Assembly: GCF_001665685.1 (NCBI RefSeq)
Contig: NZ_LZTB01000106.1
Location: 18,869 to 82,868 of the forward strand
Source of the DNA: Mycobacterium sp. 852013-50091_SCH5140682
Lineage (GTDB): Bacteria; Actinomycetota; Actinomycetes; Mycobacteriales; Mycobacteriaceae
Length of the DNA: 64,000 nt
Direction: 5' to 3'
Part shown: piece after piece, positions 33,380 through 40,644 of the stretch
How positions within the stretch are numbered: position 1 is the stretch's first letter
Layout: each line of letters begins with the position of its first letter
The notes under the pieces: model-generated
What the model saw: the letters and a program-made list of their open reading frames with translations, nothing else
The model's database searches: none
Told to the model about the DNA's origin: nothing
Position numbers and translations under genes: made by a program

Positions 33380-34084
33380 ATGACTCGACCGTTCAACAGC
33401 CCGACCCCGTACCCTCCGCCCGGTGCTCGTTATTACGGCCTCGGTACGGAACTCGGCGATGAGCCAGTACCCGTGTCCGCGTGGGCCGTCGTCTCGATCG
33501 CGGTCGGCGTCGGCGCCCTTGTGCTGGCGTTCATTCCGTTCTATGTCAGTGTGCTCGGGGCGGTCCTGGGCTTGGGCGGTGTGGCGACGGGAATCGTCGG
33601 ATTGCTCCGGCGGGGGCGCGGCACTCCCGCACCGGCCATCACAGGGATCGCGACGTCGGCTATCGCGGCCGTTGTCGGTGTGGTCATGGTGTTCGTGCAC
33701 ACCGAGTCGGCCGCCGCGCCACCGCCCGCACCCGCGCAGCAGTCGGCTCAAGCCAGTGAGGATCGTTCCAACACCGAGACGGTGCTCAGCAAGGAACTCG
33801 ACGTGACGGTGGGCAAGTATGAACCTACGGGCTCTGATTCGGGTCCCGGTCGACTCCCGGTGACCTTGACGAATCGGCTCACGGCGGCGAGGACCTTCAG
33901 CGTGTTGATCGTCGCGTTCGACGGCACCGACCAGCTCGCCTCCGACACAGTGGGTGCGACCTTGAACGCCGGTGAGCAGAAGGTTGAGACGGCGTTTAGC
34001 CGGACGAAGCCGGAGTTTCAATACGGCCGTCTCAAGAATGCGACTTTCCGTGTGCTCACCGCCTTTTCGATACCGCCGCGTTGA
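33380..34084 (+). CDS. Tandem membrane paralogue 3
   Basis: 234 aa. The Pro-rich N terminus is short (1-32); helices are at about 34-53, 56-77 and 86-107. An Ala/Pro/Gln linker precedes the outer domain. The family motif is TVLSKELDVTVGKY (134-147), the second block RLPVTLTNRLTAARTFSVLI, and the end LKNATFRVLTAFS. It starts 12 bases after paralogue 2 with AGGTGA upstream, so the cluster is clearly one transcription unit. No Cys is present in the outer domain. Function unknown. Confidence 0.75.
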   Translation: MTRPFNSPTPYPPPGARYYGLGTELGDEPVPVSAWAVVSIAVGVGALVLAFIPFYVSVLGAVLGLGGVATGIVGLLRRGRGTPAPAITGIATSAIAAVVGVVMVFVHTESAAAPPPAPAQQSAQASEDRSNTETVLSKELDVTVGKYEPTGSDSGPGRLPVTLTNRLTAARTFSVLIVAFDGTDQLASDTVGATLNAGEQKVETAFSRTKPEFQYGRLKNATFRVLTAFSIPPR

Positions 34085-34104
34085 CGACGTGAGGTCACGA
34101 CACC

Positions 34105-34923
34105 ATGACTGATCAGAACAGGCCGTGGGGTGCCTTCGACGGTCAGCACACCCCCAGGTATCCGAATGTTCCTCAAGCACCGGGATATTCACCGCCCCCG
34201 CAATATGCTGCGCCCGCAGGCGGATACGGGCCGCCACTGCTCGGTGCGCCGCAGACCGACCGCCGCAGCTCGAAGGCCGGCCCCACCGACCCGTTCTTCC
34301 GTACCTGGTCGGTGGTGTCGGTGATTCTGGGTGTGTGCGGTGTACTCGTGGCGCTCAGCCCGCGACCCGCTGGGTGGGTCGGGGCCGTGGCAGGGATCTT
34401 CGGAGTGGCCGCCGTGCTGATTGGCTGGCTTCCCCGGCGGCGCATTCCGGACGGTTCAGCGACCACAGCCATCGCGGGAATCGTGGTATCGATTTTTGCC
34501 ATCGGCGTGACAGCCGGGATGGGATTCGTCTACCGGGATCACCGGGGAGGCGAAACGGCCACGGCGGCACCGGGTGTCAATGCCACCACGGCCGAGGTTC
34601 TGCGTGACGACCTCGACGTGAAGGTCGGTTCGTTCACCTACACCGAGACAAACCCCTTACCGTCCTACGGTCTGGAGGTCACCGTGGCGAACAAGCGGGA
34701 CCTCCCGGCCACGTTCCACCTCGCCATTGCCGGATTCGAGGGTGACAGCTCAACCCAGATCGCGGGCAGCAGCACAATTGTGGCGCTCGCCGGCCGGGCG
34801 TCCGAGCAGATCATCATGTTTCTGCCCGGGCGTGTGCCAGACGAGCAGGCCAAACGATTGAACGCCGGCGCGACGTTCCGCGTGATCGGCGCGGAGGCTC
34901 ACTATGACAGGGTGACTCGCTGA
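34105..34923 (+). CDS. Tandem membrane paralogue 4
   Basis: 272 aa. The N-terminal 60 residues are rich in Pro, Tyr, Gly and Gln; helices are at about 67-86, 91-109 and 119-143. The family motif is EVLRDDLDVKVGSF (164-177), the second block LEVTVANKRDLPATFHLAI, and the end NAGATFRVIGAEAHYD. The stop TGA shares its A with the next ATG, so translation is coupled to paralogue 5. Function unknown. Confidence 0.75.
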   Translation: MTDQNRPWGAFDGQHTPRYPNVPQAPGYSPPPQYAAPAGGYGPPLLGAPQTDRRSSKAGPTDPFFRTWSVVSVILGVCGVLVALSPRPAGWVGAVAGIFGVAAVLIGWLPRRRIPDGSATTAIAGIVVSIFAIGVTAGMGFVYRDHRGGETATAAPGVNATTAEVLRDDLDVKVGSFTYTETNPLPSYGLEVTVANKRDLPATFHLAIAGFEGDSSTQIAGSSTIVALAGRASEQIIMFLPGRVPDEQAKRLNAGATFRVIGAEAHYDRVTR

Positions 34924-35579
34924 TGTATCCCCAACCTGGTACTGGTCCCGGCGTCACGCGTGACTGGCTGGCCTGGTCGATCACATCGCTCGTTTTCGCG
35001 CTTGCCGGCGTCGCGCTCGCATACCTTCCTTTCGGTCCGGTGAGCTTGGTCGTGGCCAGCATGGGTTTGGCCGTTGGTGTCGTTGCGGTGCTGCGTGCCA
35101 GGGGTGTTCGAGGAGCACCACCTGCCGTTTTGGCCGGTGTGGTGGTGTCCGGCTTGGCGATCGTCCTCGGGGCTGTCACGGTGCTCGAGCCCCATCTCAA
35201 AGGCGCATCGGAAGTCCCTGCTGCGATACCGGATTCAGGTGATTCGGACAGGTACGGGCGGCCGAACAGCGACATCGACTACATAATGGCCAACGAAGTG
35301 CAGGCGGACTTCGGTGATTTCACTGCCGACCAGCGCGCCCTACATGTGAAGCTGACCAGCAAGATGGACGTCGCCCACATCTTCGTTCTGACCGTGGGTG
35401 CCTTCGACAATTCGGGAGTGCAGGTGGCGTCCGACAGTATGGCGCCCGCGGTGTTGGGTCCGCACGCGACGCAGGCAGTCACGTTCGCGTTCCGAAGGTC
35501 CGGATTGACCGCCGGGGAACTGCAAACCAAGCACTTCAAGGTCGTGTCGGGCAAGAGCATGCTCTTCGGCGTCTACTGA
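34923..35579 (+). CDS. Tandem membrane paralogue 5
   Basis: 218 aa, the shortest and most diverged member. The Pro-rich N terminus is almost missing (12 residues). Helices are at about 15-34, 37-57 and 68-90. The family motif is weaker, YIMANEVQADFGDF (120-133), with the second block ALHVKLTSKMDVAHIFVLTV and the end LQTKHFKVVSGKS. It is the last gene before the convergent ACT gene. Function unknown. Confidence 0.72.
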   Translation: MYPQPGTGPGVTRDWLAWSITSLVFALAGVALAYLPFGPVSLVVASMGLAVGVVAVLRARGVRGAPPAVLAGVVVSGLAIVLGAVTVLEPHLKGASEVPAAIPDSGDSDRYGRPNSDIDYIMANEVQADFGDFTADQRALHVKLTSKMDVAHIFVLTVGAFDNSGVQVASDSMAPAVLGPHATQAVTFAFRRSGLTAGELQTKHFKVVSGKSMLFGVY

Positions 35580-35585
35580 GGAGAT

Positions 35586-36245
35586 CTACCGCAGGATCGT
35601 CGCGACGATCCCGGCCAGGTAGCCCAGTCGGGCGACCTCTGAGGGCCGGAACCCCGGGCCACCCGGGCGGCCCAGCAGCACGGCGGTGTCGTGGTCGCCC
35701 AACGGCGCGGCTGCCAGGGTGGTGTCCATGTCCCGCCACAGCTGCGGTACCCAGTCGGCGGTGCCGTTGAGCGTCTCGGCGTGTTGCAGCGGCAGCCAGG
35801 GTGCCGCCGGGAGATGGGTTTCGGGTGCGCCGTGGCTGCCGGCCAGTCGCTCGACTCCGGATGCCGTCGCCCGCAGCACTGTGCACCAGCCGACCCGCAG
35901 CACGGGGGCCGCTTCTTCGGCGAGCACCTGAAGCCGGGCGGCGCGTCCGTTGGCGGCCGCGACGTGGTCGATCAGTTCGAGCTCACGGTGCGCCTCGAGG
36001 AGGCCGGTGTGCGGGCGGATGCTGTCGACGTAGACGCCGGTCAAGTTCTCGGCCGCGGTGATCAGGGTGTCGGGCATGGACCCGGCGGGCAGCTCGACCA
36101 CCAGATCGTCGATCGCGAATCCCGCGCCGCGCTCGACGACGTCGAGCGACAGGATGTCAGCACCTACGGAACCCAGCGCGACCGCCAGAGAGCCGAGGCG
36201 GCCTGGACGATCCTCCAGCTGGACCCGCAGCAGATAGGAAGGCAC
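35586..36245 (-). CDS. ACT-domain protein (Rv3013-like)
   Basis: 219 aa. The start GTG 36245 gives VPSYLLRVQLEDRPGRLGSL, an ACT domain N terminus; ATG at 36281 or 36326 would add 12 or 27 residues that lack family support. The ACT part (about 1-80) shows the PGRLGSLAVALGSVGADILSLDVVE ligand loop and strands. The remaining sequence has SEVARLGYLAGIVATILR at the end. It is divergent from gatC across 113 bases. A role as a small-molecule sensor is plausible; the ligand is unknown. Confidence 0.85.
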   Translation of the reverse strand: MPSYLLRVQLEDRPGRLGSLAVALGSVGADILSLDVVERGAGFAIDDLVVELPAGSMPDTLITAAENLTGVYVDSIRPHTGLLEAHRELELIDHVAAANGRAARLQVLAEEAAPVLRVGWCTVLRATASGVERLAGSHGAPETHLPAAPWLPLQHAETLNGTADWVPQLWRDMDTTLAAAPLGDHDTAVLLGRPGGPGFRPSEVARLGYLAGIVATILR

Positions 36246-36358
36246 GGGCAACACTGTTGCACAACGGTGCGGCGTGGGCATTCCGAGTACCTCGCGCGCG
36301 GCGCCTTCGCTCGTGCCCGCTGCCACTGGGTTTGGCGCAGTGACTAGGCTGCTTTGTC

Positions 36359-36658
36359 GTGTCGCAGATCTCCCGAGACGAGGTTGCCCACCTGGCGCAT
36401 CTGGCCCGGCTGGCGCTGACCGATGACGAGTTGGACAGTTTCGCCGGTCAACTCGATGCCATCCTTGCCCACGTCGGCCGGATCCAATCCGTCGACGTCA
36501 CCGGCGTCGAGGCCACCGACAACCCCCTCAAAGACGTCAACGTCACACGGCCCGACGTCGTCGCGCCGTGCCTGACCCAGGACGAGGCGCTGGCCGCGGC
36601 GCCCAAGGCGGAGGACGGGCGGTTCGCGGTGCCGCGGATCCTGGGAGAAGCAGAATGA
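36359..36658 (+). CDS. gatC: Asp-tRNA(Asn)/Glu-tRNA(Gln) amidotransferase subunit C
   Basis: 99 aa from GTG 36359. The family start SQISRDEVAHLAHLARLAL and LDAILAHVGRIQSVDVTGVEAT are recognisable, with the PRILGEAE end. GatC belts GatA to GatB in the complex that amidates Glu-tRNA(Gln) and Asp-tRNA(Asn). Its stop overlaps the gatA start (ATGA). The complete transamidase is in this window, with gatB at 40645. Confidence 0.95.
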   Translation: MSQISRDEVAHLAHLARLALTDDELDSFAGQLDAILAHVGRIQSVDVTGVEATDNPLKDVNVTRPDVVAPCLTQDEALAAAPKAEDGRFAVPRILGEAE

Positions 36659-38136
36659 CCGATCTCACTCGCTACGACGCAGCGACCCTCGGCGCCCAGA
36701 TCGCCGCCGGTGAGGTCACCTCCACCGAGGTCACCCAGGCGCATCTGGACCAGATCGCCGCGACCGATGAGCGCTTCCATGCGTTCCTGCACGTCGGCGC
36801 CGAGGAGGCGCTGGCCGCAGCCGCCGCCGTCGACCGTCAGGTCGCCGCGGGCGAGACGCTGGCCTCGCCGCTGTCCGGTGTTCCGCTGGCGCTCAAGGAC
36901 GTCTTCACCACCACCGACGCGCCGACCACGGCCGGGTCGAAGATCCTGCAGGGCTGGCGCTCGCCGTACGACGCGACGGTGACCACCAAGCTGCGCGCGG
37001 CAGGCATCCCGATCCTGGGCAAGACCAACATGGACGAGTTCGCCATGGGCAGCTCGACCGAGAACTCCGCGTACGGCCCGACCCGCAACCCGTGGAACAC
37101 CGACCGGGTGCCGGGCGGCTCAGGGGGCGGCAGCGCAGCAGCGCTGGCGGCCTTCCAGGCGCCGCTGGCCATCGGTACCGACACCGGTGGGTCCATCCGG
37201 CAGCCGGCGGCGCTGACGGCGACCGTCGGCGTCAAACCCACATACGGCACGGTCAGCCGCTACGGGCTGATCGCCTGCGCGTCGTCGCTCGACCAAGGTG
37301 GGCCGTGTGCGCGCACGGTGCTCGACACCGCACTGCTGCACCAGGTCATCGCCGGCCACGATCCTCACGACTCGACGTCGGTCGACGTGCCGGTCCCAGA
37401 TGTGGTGGGTGCGGCCAAGGCCGGCGCACAGGGCGACCTCAAGGGTGTTCGGGTCGGAGTGGTCAAGCAGCTGCGCGGCGACGGATATCAGCCCGGCGTT
37501 CTCGCATCGTTCAACGCGGCTGTCGAGCAGATCACGGCGCTCGGCGCGGAGGTCACCGAGGTCGACTGCCCGAACTTCGACCATGCGATGGCGGCCTACT
37601 ACCTGATCCTGCCTTCGGAGGTGTCCAGCAACCTGGCGCGCTTCGACGCCATGCGGTACGGCTTGCGCGTCGGTGACGACGGCACGCGCAGCGCCGAAGA
37701 GGTGATGGCGCTGACCCGGGCTGCCGGTTTCGGTCCAGAAGTCAAGCGCCGCATCATGATCGGCGCCTACGCGCTGTCGGCCGGGTATTACGACGCGTAC
37801 TACAACCAGGCCCAGAAAGTCCGGACGTTGATCGCCCGCGACCTGGAACGCGCCTACGAAACCGTCGACGTTCTGGTCACCCCGACGACTCCGACCACGG
37901 CCTTCGGCATCGGGGAGAAGGTCGACGATCCGCTGGCGATGTACCTGTTCGATCTGTGCACCCTGCCGCTCAACCTGGCCGGGCACTGCGGAATGTCGGT
38001 TCCGTCAGGCCTTTCGCCCGATGACGGCCTACCGGTCGGCCTGCAGATCATGGCACCGGCTCTGGCCGACGACCGGCTCTACCGCGTCGGCGCCGCCTAC
38101 GAGGCGGCTCGCGGCCCAATGCCGAGCGCACTCTGA
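36655..38136 (+). CDS. gatA: Asp-tRNA(Asn)/Glu-tRNA(Gln) amidotransferase subunit A
   Basis: 493 aa amidase-signature enzyme. The catalytic Lys is in VPLALKDVFTT (about residue 81); the Gly/Ser loop is VPGGSGGGSAAAL and the nucleophilic Ser loop is TDTGGSIRQPAA, giving the Ser-cisSer-Lys triad. It hydrolyses glutamine to provide ammonia to GatB. Coupled to gatC by a 4-base overlap. Followed by a hairpin at 38174-38206. Confidence 0.97.
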   Translation: MTDLTRYDAATLGAQIAAGEVTSTEVTQAHLDQIAATDERFHAFLHVGAEEALAAAAAVDRQVAAGETLASPLSGVPLALKDVFTTTDAPTTAGSKILQGWRSPYDATVTTKLRAAGIPILGKTNMDEFAMGSSTENSAYGPTRNPWNTDRVPGGSGGGSAAALAAFQAPLAIGTDTGGSIRQPAALTATVGVKPTYGTVSRYGLIACASSLDQGGPCARTVLDTALLHQVIAGHDPHDSTSVDVPVPDVVGAAKAGAQGDLKGVRVGVVKQLRGDGYQPGVLASFNAAVEQITALGAEVTEVDCPNFDHAMAAYYLILPSEVSSNLARFDAMRYGLRVGDDGTRSAEEVMALTRAAGFGPEVKRRIMIGAYALSAGYYDAYYNQAQKVRTLIARDLERAYETVDVLVTPTTPTTAFGIGEKVDDPLAMYLFDLCTLPLNLAGHCGMSVPSGLSPDDGLPVGLQIMAPALADDRLYRVGAAYEAARGPMPSAL

Positions 38137-38173
38137 GTCCTGTCCGAACGTAGGCCCACCTGCAGTTTCTACC

Positions 38174-38206
38174 CTTGCCCGGCAGCCTCCTGGGCTGCCG
38201 GGCAAG
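38174..38206 (+). terminator. Hairpin terminator-like element after gatA
   Basis: Arms CTTGCCCGGCAGCC (38174-38187) and GGCTGCCGGGCAAG (38193-38206) form a perfect 14-bp stem with a TCCTG loop. There is no T-run, which is common for mycobacterial terminator candidates. It sits between gatA and pfkA, 36 bases before the pfkA start, so it may also affect pfkA expression. Confidence 0.55.
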
Positions 38207-38241
38207 ATAGAACACATGCGCACACGAGGAGCAACTGACTG

Positions 38242-39273
38242 ATGCGGATCGGAGTCTTGACCGGCGGCGGTGACTGTCCTGGTCTCAACGCGGTCATCCG
38301 TGCGGTGGTGCGTACCTGCGATGTGCGGTATGGCTCGACGGTCGTCGGATTCCAGGACGGCTGGCGAGGTTTGCTCGAAGACCGCCGGGTGCAGCTCAGG
38401 AACGACGACCGCAACGATCGGTTGCTCGCCAAAGGTGGCACCATGCTCGGCACCGCGCGCGTGAATCCCGAGGAGCTGCGGGCCGGGCTACCCCGGATCA
38501 AGCAGACGTTGGAGGACAACGGCATCGATGTGCTGATCCCGATCGGTGGGGAAGGCACGCTGACCGCGGCGCACTGGCTGTCCGAGGAGAACGTGCCGGT
38601 GGTGGGCGTGCCCAAGACCATCGACAACGACATCGATTGCACTGACGTCACTTTCGGTCACGACACGGCGCTGCAGGTCGCCACCGAGGCCATCGACCGG
38701 CTGCACAGCACCGCCGAATCTCATCAGCGGGTGATGCTCGTCGAGGTGATGGGTCGCCACGCCGGGTGGATCGCACTGAACGCAGGCATGGCCTCCGGCG
38801 CGCACATGACGCTGATCCCCGAGCATCCGTTCGACGTCGAAGAGGTCTGCCGGTTGATCAAACAGCGCTTCCAGCGCGGTGATTCGCACTTCATCTGCGT
38901 CGTCGCCGAAGGCGCCAAGCCCGCCGAAGGGTCGATGCAGCTGCGCGACGGCGGTATCGACGAGTTCGGCCATGTCCGGTTCACCGGCGTCGCCCACCAA
39001 CTCGGCGTCGAGATCGAGAAGCGGATCAAGAAGGAAGTGCGCACCACGGTGCTCGGTCACGTGCAGCGCGGCGGGACGCCGACGGCCTACGACCGGGTGC
39101 TGGCCACCCTGTTCGGGGTCAATGCCGCCGACGCCGCACATGCCGGCGAGTACGGGATGATGGTGTCGCTGCGGGGCGAGAACATCGAGCGGGTGGCCTT
39201 GGCCGACGCCACGCGCAGGCTCAAGCTGGTGTCGCAGCACCGATATGACGACGCGGCGGAGTTCTTCGGCTGA
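38242..39273 (+). CDS. pfkA: 6-phosphofructokinase
   Basis: 343 aa. The N terminus MRIGVLTGGGDCPGLNAVIR is the ATP-binding loop. The catalytic stretch is VPKTIDNDIDCTDVTFG (base Asp), substrate binding is seen in MGRHAGWIALN and the C-terminal GHVQRGGTPTAYDR. The nucleotide loop reads IGGEGTL; Gly at the position that is Asp in pyrophosphate-dependent enzymes favours ATP as donor. It converts fructose 6-phosphate to the 1,6-bisphosphate. Matches Rv3010c in length. Confidence 0.95.
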   Translation: MRIGVLTGGGDCPGLNAVIRAVVRTCDVRYGSTVVGFQDGWRGLLEDRRVQLRNDDRNDRLLAKGGTMLGTARVNPEELRAGLPRIKQTLEDNGIDVLIPIGGEGTLTAAHWLSEENVPVVGVPKTIDNDIDCTDVTFGHDTALQVATEAIDRLHSTAESHQRVMLVEVMGRHAGWIALNAGMASGAHMTLIPEHPFDVEEVCRLIKQRFQRGDSHFICVVAEGAKPAEGSMQLRDGGIDEFGHVRFTGVAHQLGVEIEKRIKKEVRTTVLGHVQRGGTPTAYDRVLATLFGVNAADAAHAGEYGMMVSLRGENIERVALADATRRLKLVSQHRYDDAAEFFG

Positions 39274-39288
39274 GACTTAGCCGGGCTG

Positions 39289-39367
39289 AGTTCCCCGCGC
39301 GAGCAGACGTGGCGGTACCCGAAACGCGGCGTGTCGCGGACTTTGATGTCTGTTCGCGGGGAGAACT
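39289..39367. repeat. Imperfect palindromic intergenic element
   Basis: A 79-base element between pfkA and the convergent NmrA-like gene. Outer arms of 20 bases (39289-39308 and 39348-39367) match in 17 positions as reverse complements, including CCCCGCG and GAGCAGAC blocks. The inner part is GC-rich. It may be a bidirectional terminator or a copy of a small dispersed palindromic element; I recall similar CCGCGAGCAGAC arms in mycobacterial spacers but could not check. Confidence 0.5.
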
Positions 39368-39378
39368 TGCGGGACAAC

Positions 39379-40071
39379 TCACGCGCTCTTGAAGGCCTCG
39401 CGGCGCAGCAGCTGCCACATGGACGGGTTGTCGACCGTCGTCGAAATGGTCACGGTCGCACCGGTTTTCGGTGACTCGGCCAGCTTCAGCAGATAGTCGG
39501 CCAGATCCGTGCGCGACGTGAACGCGCCCACCGGGTCACGTTGTCCGGCAAGGTATTCGGTGACGTCCGGTAGGTCGAACAGGCCGGAGGGCCGGACGAT
39601 CGTCCAGTTCAGTCCGCTGTCGGTCACGATGTCTTCCATCCGGCGCATGTCGGCGTAGAGCGTCTTACCGAAGACGCTGCTGATCAGTGGCTGCACCACG
39701 CGCAAGGCGAAAGGCGTGTCGGTGCGGCCGGGATAGTCGGCGATCGCAGTCGAACTGACGACAGCGAGCCGATCCACGCCGGTCTTGTGCATCGCGCTGA
39801 CGATGTTGGCCACGCCGACGGAATACGTGTCGACGGGTGCCATGGTGAACGTGACGCCCAGCGTGGACAACACGGCGTCGGTGCCCTCGACCGCGGCGGT
39901 GACGGCGGCGAGGTCGCGGACATCGGCCTGCGTCACGGTCAGGTCGGGATCGGTGATGGGGAACTGCTCGGGATGGCGGGTCACGGCGATCACGGCGTGA
40001 CCGGCGTCGAGCGCCTGCCGGGTGAGGATGCGGCCGGTGGCGCCGTTGGCTCCGAAGATCGTGATGCGCAT
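39379..40071 (-). CDS. NAD(P)-binding NmrA-like protein
   Basis: 230 aa from ATG 40071 with GGAGG 5 bases upstream; an earlier ATG at 40083 would bury that site. The N terminus MRITIFGANGATGRILTRQAL has the GxxGxxG dinucleotide motif. DAVLSTLGVTF and NWTIVRPSGLFDL are typical of NAD(P)H-binding SDR_a5/NmrA proteins. No classical Tyr-Lys catalytic pair is evident. It is divergent from a MarR gene with a palindrome in the spacer, which suggests regulation by that protein. Confidence 0.82.
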   Translation of the reverse strand: MRITIFGANGATGRILTRQALDAGHAVIAVTRHPEQFPITDPDLTVTQADVRDLAAVTAAVEGTDAVLSTLGVTFTMAPVDTYSVGVANIVSAMHKTGVDRLAVVSSTAIADYPGRTDTPFALRVVQPLISSVFGKTLYADMRRMEDIVTDSGLNWTIVRPSGLFDLPDVTEYLAGQRDPVGAFTSRTDLADYLLKLAESPKTGATVTISTTVDNPSMWQLLRREAFKSA

Positions 40072-40088
40072 GCTTACCTCCAAATTTG

Positions 40089-40103
40089 ATCACTAATAGT
40101 GAT
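40089..40103. promoter_or_regulatory. MarR operator candidate
   Basis: ATCACTA-A-TAGTGAT, a perfect 7+1+7 palindrome in the 75-base divergent spacer, 18 bases from the NmrA-like start and 44 from the MarR start. Size and position fit MarR-family autoregulatory sites. Confidence 0.6.
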
Positions 40104-40146
40104 AGTCACGATAGATGACAATCATGACGAGTGCTAGTGTCCGGTC

Positions 40147-40620
40147 ATGACGCAGGATCAGACCGGCATCGCCGCACTCGACGAGCGCATTCCCTTCCTG
40201 CTCTCGCAGCTCGGGGCGCACATCGCCGACGAGTTCAAGCGGCGGCTCGAATCGCTGGGCCTTCACCCGCGGGCCACCGCGATCCTGCTCGCTCTCGCCG
40301 AGGTCGACGGGCAGTCACAGCGTGAGCTGTCGGTACGCCTCGGATTGCACCGCAACGTGATGGTGGCCATGGTCGACGCGCTGGAGGAGCAGGGCCTGGT
40401 CGAGCGGCTACCGCATCCGACGGACCGCAGGGCGTTCGCCGTGTCGCTCACCAAGAGCGCCCGCGAGGTGCTGCCGGGCCTGGACCGTGTGGTGCGCGAC
40501 CTGGAGGATCAGATCACCGCACCACTGTCGGAAGGGCAGCGGGCGGCCCTGCTCACCGCGCTGCAGCGCATGTCGGCGGCGGCCGGACTGACACCGGGAG
40601 TGCACCCGGGCCTGGCCTGA
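40147..40620 (+). CDS. MarR-family transcriptional regulator
   Basis: 157 aa. The winged helix reads QRELSVRLGLHRNVMVAMVD (recognition helix region) followed by QGLVERLPHPTDRRAFAVSLT, where DRR is the conserved wing motif. The N- and C-terminal helices form the dimer. It is divergent from the NmrA-like gene and likely controls it and itself through 40089-40103. This pair separates pfkA and gatB, which I recall as neighbours in M. tuberculosis. Confidence 0.93.
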   Translation: MTQDQTGIAALDERIPFLLSQLGAHIADEFKRRLESLGLHPRATAILLALAEVDGQSQRELSVRLGLHRNVMVAMVDALEEQGLVERLPHPTDRRAFAVSLTKSAREVLPGLDRVVRDLEDQITAPLSEGQRAALLTALQRMSAAAGLTPGVHPGLA

Positions 40621-40644
40621 ACCCGTCCAATTAGGATCGTGTCC

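Noticed and set aside
31771..35579. Five paralogues as a type VII secretion or phage cluster
   Set aside because: No WxG-100, EccC-like, portal or capsid features are seen; the proteins are small three-helix membrane proteins with outer domains.
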